Assembly (NCBI GenBank): GCA_017475525.1
Contig: JAFVFH010000054.1
Location: 1 to 50,954, forward strand
DNA from: Alphaproteobacteria bacterium
GTDB taxonomy: Bacteria; Pseudomonadota; Alphaproteobacteria; RF32; CAG-239
Length of the DNA: 50,954 bases
Direction of reading: 5' to 3'
Positions 40,420 through 47,534 of this stretch are shown in pieces. The number at the start of each line of letters is the position of its first letter. Positions within the stretch are counted from its first letter, which is position 1. The translations under genes were made by a program, and so were the position numbers. The notes under the pieces were generated by a model. It was not told the DNA's origin. It was given only the letters and a program-made list of their open reading frames with translations, and searched no databases.

Positions 40420-43044
40420 ATGGCGAAAAAGATTTGTTTGGTTGACGGTTCGGGGTATATTTTCAGGGCGTTTTATGCGCTTCCGATTTTGACCTCGCCC
40501 AAAGGGGTGCCGGTTAATGCCGTTTTGGGCTTTGTGAATATGTTTATGAGACTTCGCTCAAAAATTGCCTGTGATTATTGTTTGGTTTTGTTTGATGCGA
40601 AACGCCAAAATTTCAGAAATGAGATTTTTGCTGATTACAAAGGCACACGAAAAGAGACACCCGAAGAACTCATTGCCCAATTTCCGATTATTAGGGAAGC
40701 TGTTAATGCCTTAAATATCCATTTTTTGGAGATGGAAGGATACGAAGCAGATGATTTGATTGCAACTTATGCCAAAAAAGCCCGCGAAAAGGGGTATGAG
40801 GTGGTGGTTGTTTCTGCCGATAAAGACCTGATGCAGCTCATTAAAGAGGGGGTCGAATATTATGACGGGATGAAAGACAAGTTTTTTACGCCCTCAGATG
40901 TTAAGGAAAAATTCGGCGTTTTGCCTGACAAAGTGGTTGATGTGCAAGCGCTTTCGGGCGATTCCATCGACAATGTGCCGGGGGTGCCGGGGATTGGGCC
41001 GAAAACAGCCGCCGAGCTTGTGAATGCGTTCGGCTCACTCGAAGAAGTATTGGCGCATGCTTCGGAAATTAAGCAAAACAAGCGTCGCGAAACACTTTTG
41101 GAAAATATTGAAAATGCGCGGATTTCGAAAAAACTTGTGACGCTAAAAGATGATGTGCCGATAAGTGTTGATGTTGATGAATTTGCCTGCCGTGCGCCGG
41201 AGAAAAAAAAGGTGATGGATTTTATTGCCGAATATGATTTGAAAAGTCTCAAAGCGCGTGCGGAAAAATGGATTGATGAACAATGTGCGATTTTAGGCGA
41301 AGCGCCGTGTGAAACAAAAAAAGAAGTTGTTAAAGAGTATGAACTGATACAAGACGAAGCGGCATTGGCGCGCTTTGTTGAAAAAATTAAAAATGCTCGA
41401 ATGTTTGCAATAGATACGGAAACAACGGGTTTGAACCCTCATAAAGATAAAATCGTCGGGTTTTCTCTTGCATATAAAGAAGGAAAAGCTTGCTATGTGC
41501 CGTTAAATCACGGCGGACAAGCAATTGAAGATTTGTTTGGTGCGACTCAAAGACCTAAGCAGATTCCAATTGAAACGGCCAAAAAATATCTCAAGCCTCT
41601 TTTGGAAGATAAAGCCATTTTAAAAATCGGGCACAATATCAAGTTTGATATGCATTTTTTAAGCCAAATTATCGGGGATGAATCGGATATTCAACCTTAT
41701 GATGACACGGCTGTGATCAGTTATTGTTTGGATAGTTTAGAACACGGGCACGGTATGGATGAGCTTGCAAAAATCTTTTTGGATTATGACACAATCAAAT
41801 ATGAAGATGTTTGCGGATCGGGTAAAAATAAAATCAGTTTTGATCAAGTGGAGCTTGTCAAAGCGCTCGATTATGCCGCCGAAGATGCAGACATTACTTT
41901 ACGACTTTACAATATCTTAAAACCACGCTTGATTAAAGAAAAAAAATTGTCTCTCTATGAAAATATTGACAGACCTCTTGTTGCGATTTTACAAAATATG
42001 GAGCGCGAGGGAATTATGGTTGATGCCAAATCTTTGATGGCGCTTGATGAGGATTTTTCAAACCGGATGCGGCGATTGGAAAATGAGATTTATGCGCTTG
42101 CCGGACAAGAATTTAATCTTGCATCGCCAAAGCAAATCGGTGATGTGCTGTTTGTTAAAATGGGCATTAAGGGCAAAAAAACGGCAACAGGTGCTTTTCA
42201 GACCGGTGCAGATGTTTTGGAAGATTTGGCTGCCGAATATGAATTGCCGAAAAAGATTTTGGAGTGGCGCGGTTTTCAAAAGCTTAAATCAACCTACACA
42301 AGCGCACTTTTAGAAGAAGCGGATTCAAATGCTCGGGTGCATACGACTTTTGCGCAAACGGTTGTGAACACCGGAAGACTCGCTTCATCAAATCCGAATT
42401 TGCAAAATATTCCTATCAGAACCGAGGAGGGTAAAAAAATCATGGCGGCTTTTACGGCTCAAAAAGGGTATAAAATCATTTCTGCCGATTACAGCCAAGT
42501 GGAACTCAGATTGCTTGCGGCGGTGGCTGATGTGAAGGCCTTAAAAGAGGCGTTTAGAAATGAGGTGGATATTCACGCTTTAACGGCAAGCAGGGTTTTT
42601 CATATTCCGCTTGATAAAATCGATTCAAACAAGCGCCGTGATGCAAAAGCCATCAATTTCGGCATTGTTTACGGCATTTCGCAATACGGGCTTGCGCGCC
42701 AACTTGGGATTTCAAACGAAGAGGCTAAGAATTATATTGATTCTTATTTTGCGGCGATGCCGGAAATCAAAAAATATATGGCAGATACAATCGAGTTTGC
42801 GCACAAAAACGGATATGTTCTCACACCTTACGGGCGAAAATGCTTTGTGGGTTCGATTAATGATCAAAACAAGCGTCTAGTCTCGTTTGCCGAGCGTGCG
42901 GCTATCAATGCGCCGATTCAGGGCGGTGCGTCGGATATTATCAAGATGGCGATGAAAAAAGTTGATTTTGCCTTAAAAGAGGGCGGATTTGAAACAAAAA
43001 TGTTGCTTCAAGTGCATGATGAGCTTGTTTTTGAGGCGCCGTAA
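40420..43044 (+). CDS. polA: DNA polymerase I, interrupted near its C-terminus
   Basis: The 874-residue product has the 5'-3' exonuclease domain (YIFRAFYALPILTSP, YEADDLIATYA, ADKDLMQL), a 3'-5' exonuclease domain with the Asp-x-Glu of FAIDTETTGLNPH, and the polymerase domain with SADYSQVELRLLAA, NKRRDAKAINFGIVYGISQYG and QVHDELVFE (motif C, Asp867). Right after EAP comes TAA (43042-43044), yet the same frame continues for 38 more codons (43045-43161) encoding the normal Pol I end, NEVEAVQQVIKNAMEGVV ... GENWSEAH. One base change, for example GAA to TAA, explains it. The catalytic residues remain, but the final helix and strand of the palm region would be lost. A sequencing or assembly error is possible. 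Start: AAAAAGGAAAAACG precedes ATG 40420. Confidence 0.95.
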   Translation: MAKKICLVDGSGYIFRAFYALPILTSPKGVPVNAVLGFVNMFMRLRSKIACDYCLVLFDAKRQNFRNEIFADYKGTRKETPEELIAQFPIIREAVNALNIHFLEMEGYEADDLIATYAKKAREKGYEVVVVSADKDLMQLIKEGVEYYDGMKDKFFTPSDVKEKFGVLPDKVVDVQALSGDSIDNVPGVPGIGPKTAAELVNAFGSLEEVLAHASEIKQNKRRETLLENIENARISKKLVTLKDDVPISVDVDEFACRAPEKKKVMDFIAEYDLKSLKARAEKWIDEQCAILGEAPCETKKEVVKEYELIQDEAALARFVEKIKNARMFAIDTETTGLNPHKDKIVGFSLAYKEGKACYVPLNHGGQAIEDLFGATQRPKQIPIETAKKYLKPLLEDKAILKIGHNIKFDMHFLSQIIGDESDIQPYDDTAVISYCLDSLEHGHGMDELAKIFLDYDTIKYEDVCGSGKNKISFDQVELVKALDYAAEDADITLRLYNILKPRLIKEKKLSLYENIDRPLVAILQNMEREGIMVDAKSLMALDEDFSNRMRRLENEIYALAGQEFNLASPKQIGDVLFVKMGIKGKKTATGAFQTGADVLEDLAAEYELPKKILEWRGFQKLKSTYTSALLEEADSNARVHTTFAQTVVNTGRLASSNPNLQNIPIRTEEGKKIMAAFTAQKGYKIISADYSQVELRLLAAVADVKALKEAFRNEVDIHALTASRVFHIPLDKIDSNKRRDAKAINFGIVYGISQYGLARQLGISNEEAKNYIDSYFAAMPEIKKYMADTIEFAHKNGYVLTPYGRKCFVGSINDQNKRLVSFAERAAINAPIQGGASDIIKMAMKKVDFALKEGGFETKMLLQVHDELVFEAP

Positions 43045-43161
43045 AATGAGGTTGAGGCGGTGCAACAAGTGATTAAAAACGCAATGGAAGGTGTCGTCAA
43101 GTTTGATATACCGTTTATTGCCGAAGTGGGTTTAGGCGAAAACTGGAGCGAGGCACATTAA
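43045..43161 (+). pseudogene. polA: Severed 3' end of polA
   Basis: In frame with polA after its TAA, these 38 codons plus stop match the end of bacterial Pol I (FDIPFIAEVGLGENWSEAH). There is no start codon or ribosome binding site suited to separate translation. The natural stop (43159-43161) overlaps the convergent kinase gene's end by 4 bp. Confidence 0.85.
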
Positions 43162-44174
43162 TTGTTTTGGGTGTAGGCAAGCAGGCGTTTTCTGATTAAG
43201 CCGCGAAGAGATATTTCGGGACGCGCGCCGTAGTGAGTGATAATCTCGCCGGCGACAATACCGCCCATTAAAGCGCAAACGCCTAAAGTTTTGCCGTTGA
43301 CAAGACCGTGCATAAAACCGGCGGCATACAAATCGCCCGCGCCCGTGGTGTCAACAACATCTTTGATTTCTTCAGCCTCAACAAATGTTTTAATGCGCCC
43401 ATTGACCACAACGGAGCCTTGTGCATTGCGGGTAACGGCGCCGATTTCAACAATATTTTTAAGTTTATCAAGTGCGGGCATTAAGTCCGTTTCTTTGAAA
43501 AAGGCTTTGATTTCATCTTCGTTTGCAAACAAAATATCGACATGCTTGTCAACAAATTTTAAGAGTTCCTGACGGTGCGAAAGAACACAGCTCACGTCTG
43601 AAAGCGTAAATGCAACCTTTCGGCCGTATTTGTGAGCCAAATCGGCGGCTCTTAAAAGCGCTTGTCTGGCACCTTCGGAATCCCATAAATAGCCCTCAAG
43701 AAATGTGTATTTTGAGGCTTTGATGATGTTTTCATCAATATCATCAGGGGTCAAACGCGTGGCGGCTCCTAAATAGGTGAACATGGAGCGTTCGGCATCG
43801 GGTGTGACCAAGACAATGCTTCTGCCTGTTGAGGGGCCGGATTTTAACGGCGGTGTGTCAAAGTCAATGCCGGCGGCGCCGATATCACGGCGGAAAGTTT
43901 GTCCGAGCTCATCATCGTAGACCTTGCCGATGAAAGCGCAATCAGAGCCTAAGGAAGCCAATCCTGCAACAATATTTGCTGCACTGCCACCGGAAACCTC
44001 ACGCTCGGGATCCATATCGGCATAAATTTTTCCGGCGGTTTGGGCATCAACCAAAGTCATACGCCCTTTTTGAAAGCCGCGATCGGTTAAGAATTTGTCG
44101 CTGACTTTGCCTAAAACGTCAATCATGGCATTGCCGATGCCGACAACATCATATATCGTTTTTTGTTCAAACAT
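43158..44174 (-). CDS. PfkB-family sugar/nucleoside kinase (adenosine kinase-like)
   Basis: The 338-residue kinase has VSGGSAANIVAGLASLG near the N-terminus (PfkB signature 1) and DTTGAGDLYAAGFMHGL (about 275-291), with the catalytic Asp and anion hole (signature 2). The length and GNAMIDVLGKV start resemble the adenosine kinase-like branch common in alphaproteobacteria, which may phosphorylate adenosine, ribose or a related sugar. Exact substrate is not resolved. ATG preceded by GGAGAAAATT. Convergent with polA. Confidence 0.85.
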   Translation of the reverse strand: MFEQKTIYDVVGIGNAMIDVLGKVSDKFLTDRGFQKGRMTLVDAQTAGKIYADMDPEREVSGGSAANIVAGLASLGSDCAFIGKVYDDELGQTFRRDIGAAGIDFDTPPLKSGPSTGRSIVLVTPDAERSMFTYLGAATRLTPDDIDENIIKASKYTFLEGYLWDSEGARQALLRAADLAHKYGRKVAFTLSDVSCVLSHRQELLKFVDKHVDILFANEDEIKAFFKETDLMPALDKLKNIVEIGAVTRNAQGSVVVNGRIKTFVEAEEIKDVVDTTGAGDLYAAGFMHGLVNGKTLGVCALMGGIVAGEIITHYGARPEISLRGLIRKRLLAYTQNN

Positions 44175-44244
44175 AAAATTTTCTCCAAACTGATGAAAAG
44201 ATAAGATTAAAAGCCTTAAAAAGCAAGATTTTTATTGTATATTT

Positions 44245-44907
44245 TTATTGAATCGAAAAAATAAATTCAAGCAAATGTTTCAAATTTCGGCGGGCAAAAA
44301 AATCGTCTTGTAAAAAATCTTTCTTGAAAGCCGGCAGATTTTTATCAAGAAATGTGATGCCGGATTCAAAACCTTTGGCATAAAGAGGGTTGATGTCAAA
44401 AGGCGGGGTGAGGATATATCCCGACAACATAGCGGATTTTCGGAGTTTTTGAAGGGTTTGCTCGTCAAGATTCAAAGAAGGGACAACAAAGTGTTTGAAG
44501 GCATTTTTGCCCATGGTACCACGGGCTTTTTTGGCATTCCATAAAGCAGAAGACAAAGAAGATTTGACATCTGTCAAATCGTTTGCAATGTCCGTATTGT
44601 CGGCAAAGGTGAGCAAAATATCTGTCTCTTTTAAGAAATCAAATGTATGCACATCTAAAACAACAAATGAAAAGTCGGCTTTGGGGTTCAAATTTTTCAG
44701 AGAACTGAAATAAGCCGGAACGGGTAAAGTATCATTGTTTTTGAGATTGAAATGGTGGCGCTTGGCAAGAAACATTTCAAGCTTTTCATTTTGATTTGAG
44801 ATGAGAGATGTTTTATTTTTTTCTGCCAAAACGATGGCTAAATGTGCCGAAAAAAGGGTTTGCTTTGTTTTGTCTTGAGGGTCTGAAATGTATATGATTT
44901 GCGCCAT
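44245..44907 (-). CDS. Divergent MipZ/ParA-like protein without a Walker A motif
   Basis: The 220-residue protein aligns by pattern with MipZ, the alphaproteobacterial division-site ATPase: a first strand MAQIIYISDP, an AHLAIVLAEKN helix, FSFVVLDVH (Walker B position), and YAKGFESGITFLDKNL near the C-terminus, like the GLTLLDL segment of MipZ. The P-loop that should read KGGxGKST is DPQDKTKQT, so normal ATP binding is doubtful. It may be a decayed paralogue or a regulator that lost nucleotide binding. A true MipZ would then be elsewhere. Followed 3 bp downstream by the dacA-like gene upstream in transcription order. Confidence 0.6.
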   Translation of the reverse strand: MAQIIYISDPQDKTKQTLFSAHLAIVLAEKNKTSLISNQNEKLEMFLAKRHHFNLKNNDTLPVPAYFSSLKNLNPKADFSFVVLDVHTFDFLKETDILLTFADNTDIANDLTDVKSSLSSALWNAKKARGTMGKNAFKHFVVPSLNLDEQTLQKLRKSAMLSGYILTPPFDINPLYAKGFESGITFLDKNLPAFKKDFLQDDFFARRNLKHLLEFIFSIQ

Positions 44908-44910
44908 ATT

Positions 44911-46092
44911 TTACCTTTCGGCAAATTGTGTCTTGTTTTCAATGAAAGCGGCAACGCATTCTTGCTTTTTGTTTTGAAGCGCAACGCAAAGTTTGCCGGC
45001 ATCGGCTTTGTTTAAGCCTGCAATTTGTGCACGATAAAGAGGTTTGCCGGAGCGCTCGAGTTTTTCAATTTGAATGTTGTTGGCTTTGAGCTTGTTTGAA
45101 TATTGTTTTTGGACAGCGCTTGCGTGTTGCATGGCTTTGTCATAACTCGAAAAAGCACCGATTCGGATGGCAAAATCAGAGGCAGGTTTGGCCTTTGGAC
45201 TCACGGAAATATTGTTTTGCGCAAGCAGTGTTCTTGTTTGCCCGCCTTTGGGCATTTCAATTTCGGCCTTAAGCTGTTGGACATCAATTTTTTTGTTTGA
45301 GGCTAAACGCTTAAAAACAGTATCCATCATAAAAGCAACTTTTTCATCACGCTCATCGGCTGTTTTATGTCCCATGGTGACAACAAACACGCGGTGGTTA
45401 CCACGTTTGGCTGAAGTCACGATATTAAAGCCGGCATTTGCCGTATAGCCTGTTTTCAAGCCATCGGCGCCCTCAAAGGTTTGTAAAAGGTTGTTATGCC
45501 CCTGTATCACTTGTCCCTGATATTCAAATTCGGTTAATGAGAAAAGGGAATAATATTGAGGAAAGTGATGATAAATAGCCAACGCCAAAATCGCCATATC
45601 ACGTGCGGTGGATTTTTGTTCGGAATGGTTGAGGCCGGAGGCATTTTTGAATGTGGTGTTTTTCATGCCGAGTTTTTGTGCGGTTTTAGTCATCATTTTT
45701 GCAAATTCACGCTCGTTTCCGCCGGAAAGCGCTTCGCCTAAAACGGTGGCGCAGTCATTGGCAGATTTGATGATCGAGGCTAAAATACAGGTTTTGACAT
45801 CGATAACGTCACCATGATTTAAGCCGAGTCTTGAAGGTGAACGAGAAGCGGCGGTGTATGATGTTTTGAGTTTGTCATCCATTTTGAGGTTGCCGTTTTC
45901 AAGGGCATTAAAGGTGATGTAAAGCGTCATCAACTTGGTCAAACTTGCAGGATAGCGTTTTTCATCGGCATTATGGGCATATAAAACATCACCGCTTTGC
46001 GCATCTATCATAATGGACGATGTGCCGGCTGTTGCGACGGCGGATTTGAAAAGAAAGAGAGCAAGAAAAGCAAGCAATAACGTTTTTTTCAT
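44911..46092 (-). CDS. D-alanyl-D-alanine carboxypeptidase with SPOR domain
   Basis: The 393-residue S11 enzyme trims the terminal D-Ala of peptidoglycan stems. Signal peptide about 1-22. Active-site motifs: SLTK (Ser50, Lys53), SAN (110-112) and KTG (213-215). The C-terminal 80 residues (from about 310), FAIRIGAFSSYDKAMQHASA and YRAQIAGLNKADAGKLC, are a SPOR domain that binds denuded glycan at division septa. It lies just upstream of the MipZ-like gene in the same direction, a link to division. DacA/PBP5-type name is fair. Confidence 0.92.
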   Translation of the reverse strand: MKKTLLLAFLALFLFKSAVATAGTSSIMIDAQSGDVLYAHNADEKRYPASLTKLMTLYITFNALENGNLKMDDKLKTSYTAASRSPSRLGLNHGDVIDVKTCILASIIKSANDCATVLGEALSGGNEREFAKMMTKTAQKLGMKNTTFKNASGLNHSEQKSTARDMAILALAIYHHFPQYYSLFSLTEFEYQGQVIQGHNNLLQTFEGADGLKTGYTANAGFNIVTSAKRGNHRVFVVTMGHKTADERDEKVAFMMDTVFKRLASNKKIDVQQLKAEIEMPKGGQTRTLLAQNNISVSPKAKPASDFAIRIGAFSSYDKAMQHASAVQKQYSNKLKANNIQIEKLERSGKPLYRAQIAGLNKADAGKLCVALQNKKQECVAAFIENKTQFAER

Positions 46093-46190
46093 TTTTTTTC
46101 CTTTGGGTTAAAAGCTTAAATCTGGCAAAGAGAATAAAAGAAAAAGGGTAAAAAAGAGTTAATAAATAAAATTTGTTGCAAAATAAATAT

Positions 46191-46273
46191 CGTGAGTTCG
46201 AGTCCTGTTCCTTATCCCATAAAAAAAGCCCACTTAAAAGTGAGCTTTTTTATATGGGGCGGATTATGAGACT
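46191..46273. repeat. 83-bp direct repeat beside tRNA-His, copy 1
   Basis: Identical to 46375-46457. It contains CGTGAGTTCGAGTCCTGTTC (a tRNA T-arm/3'-end-like piece on the plus strand), the terminator hairpin, and the complement of the last 20 or so bases of tRNA-His including CCA. This copy therefore carries a 3' fragment of tRNA-His without the rest of the gene. Confidence 0.85.
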
Positions 46274-46374
46274 ACTTCGCATAACACTTCGTGTTAGCTC
46301 GTTCACTGCGCTCATCGGCAAAGCCGATCGCGATGCTTCCGCCTCGCTTTCGCTTGTAGTCAAACTCACTTTTT
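46274..46374 (-). repeat. Spacer between the 83-bp repeats
   Basis: This 101-bp stretch has hairpins AACAC/GTGTT and ATCGGC/GCCGAT. On the minus strand it reads CTACAAGCGAAAGCGAGGCG ... CAGTGAACGAGCTAACACG, which resembles the tRNA-Ala spacer (ACAAGCG, AGCGAAAAGCGA, GTGACCGAGC) in word content and order. No gene. Confidence 0.5.
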
Positions 46375-46457
46375 CGTGAGTTCGAGTCCTGTTCCTTATC
46401 CCATAAAAAAAGCCCACTTAAAAGTGAGCTTTTTTATATGGGGCGGATTATGAGACT
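46375..46457. repeat. 83-bp direct repeat beside tRNA-His, copy 2
   Basis: The copy that is continuous with the complete tRNA-His. Its plus-strand left end, CGTGAGTTCGAGTC, is also an inverted copy of the tRNA-His T-arm (46452-46465). Confidence 0.85.
46405..46435 (-). terminator. Terminator of tRNA-His
   Basis: On the minus strand AAAAAAGCTCACTTTTAAGT and GGGCTTTTTTT form a hairpin directly after the tRNA CCA. The A/T arms make it bidirectional. Confidence 0.8.
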
Positions 46458-46516
46458 CGAACTCACGACATCTGGTACCACAAACCAGCGCTCTAACCAA
46501 CTGAGCTAAATCCGCC
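46439..46516 (-). tRNA. tRNA-His (GTG)
   Basis: Complete cloverleaf: G(-1) then GCGGATT pairing with AATCCGC, discriminator C73 pairing with G(-1) as expected for tRNA-His, anticodon stem CTGGT/ACCAG around TTGTGGT (anticodon GTG), T-loop TTCGAGT, and an encoded CCA. Confidence 0.95.
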
Positions 46517-46529
46517 ATCGGCAAAAACT

Positions 46530-46558
46530 TTTTTAAGCGCAATCTTTTCAAAAGTCAA
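46530..46558 (-). promoter_or_regulatory. Promoter of tRNA-His
   Basis: TTGACT (46558-46553) and TAAAAA (46535-46530), 17 bp apart, 13 bp before the tRNA 5' end. Confidence 0.55.
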
Positions 46559-46690
46559 GCATAAATATTATTTTTATGTTCATGTTGCAAAAGTTTCACA
46601 CGGAAAAGGGGATTATAAGAGGGATTTTCGGGACAGGTTGATACCTGCTTTAAGGATGACGGGAAAGGAGAGGGGGAACTCGTTTGTTAT

Positions 46691-46759
46691 CCCCCCCCCT
46701 TAATGCCACATCAAAGGCAAAAAGTTAAATAGATTCTTGTAAAGAACAGGTCGAATTTC
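46691..46759 (-). repeat. 3' flank shared with the truncated copy at 17888-17951
   Basis: On the minus strand ACAAGAATCTATTTAACTTT, CCTTTGATGTGGCAT follow the membrane protein gene and match 17901-17946 up to the -10 region of leader A; then a run of nine G (C9 on the plus strand, 46691-46699) replaces the leader. It looks like a promoter/leader remnant with no gene behind it. Confidence 0.65.
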
Positions 46760-47533
46760 TTATTTAAAACTCTCTTTTTGAACGCGGATGAAGTTCAAAA
46801 TAAGTGTGAAAATCAACAAAAGCGTGAGTTCAAAAAGGTATTCACTTACAATGTTATATATGAAATACGGTTCAAAAATGCTTGCTTTCAAGCTGTTGTT
46901 GACGCTTATAAACAAAAGCAGGCAAAAACCTAATACAACCGCAAATGAAAAGAAAATTTTTGAGAGCTTAAACCGTGTTTTTTGATAAATTTGCTTAAAA
47001 TTGTGCCATGGCTTGTTTTCAATCAGCAGAGCTAAGTTGGAATAAAAACGAAGCGAGGCAAACGGAAGAGCAAAGCCGAGCGATACAAAGCTAAAATAAA
47101 TCAGCTCGATTTGCCAAACGGGATTCGGGTTTCGGACAAGCAGAAGATAGAGGCTCAACGCCGGCAGAGAATTAAAAATGATAAAAGCGATAAAAAGCGC
47201 AAAAAATTTGAAAAATGCACGAATATTTGACCGAAAATAAGAAAAATTGATGTTTTGGTTTAGGTAAGTCGAATCATACCATGCACGCAAAAAAACGGAG
47301 AGGATAAAAAGTTTGATCAATAAATAAGCCATGTAACCCGAAAGATTGTTGAGGCAAAACGCTTTGTCTTTCAGCGGAGAAATGTTGCATCCCAAAGGCT
47401 CGCCGAAAACAAAAGCAAGAGCGCAAAGCACTAAGGCAAAACTCAAAGACAATTTCAAAAAAGATTTGATGTTGTCCGTGATGTCTAAAAAAGGTTTGGA
47501 AAAAGCTTTGATAACCGAATACTTTTGTTCCAT
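46760..47533 (-). CDS. Multi-pass membrane protein of unknown function
   Basis: The 257-residue protein has about six hydrophobic segments (roughly 25-45, 65-90, 110-130, 140-165, 185-210, 225-250). Short polar loops contain NPNPVWQIELIYF and NKPWHNFKQIYQKTRF. No family is recognised. The start is set by AAGGAGATATAAG before ATG 47533, 1 bp after the dnaE stop; the longer frame from 47635 would lie inside dnaE. Co-transcription with dnaE is likely. A truncated copy lies at 17440. Confidence 0.75.
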   Translation of the reverse strand: MEQKYSVIKAFSKPFLDITDNIKSFLKLSLSFALVLCALAFVFGEPLGCNISPLKDKAFCLNNLSGYMAYLLIKLFILSVFLRAWYDSTYLNQNINFSYFRSNIRAFFKFFALFIAFIIFNSLPALSLYLLLVRNPNPVWQIELIYFSFVSLGFALPFASLRFYSNLALLIENKPWHNFKQIYQKTRFKLSKIFFSFAVVLGFCLLLFISVNNSLKASIFEPYFIYNIVSEYLFELTLLLIFTLILNFIRVQKESFK

Positions 47534-47534
47534 C

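Noticed and set aside
43042-43044. Recoding (selenocysteine, pyrrolysine or programmed readthrough) at the polA stop
   Set aside because: The codon is TAA, not TGA or TAG, and no stimulatory hairpin is evident after it; a nonsense change or sequence error is simpler.
46691-46699. Phase-variable C9 tract controlling a gene
   Set aside because: The tract lies in DNA without a following gene on either strand, so there is nothing for it to switch.
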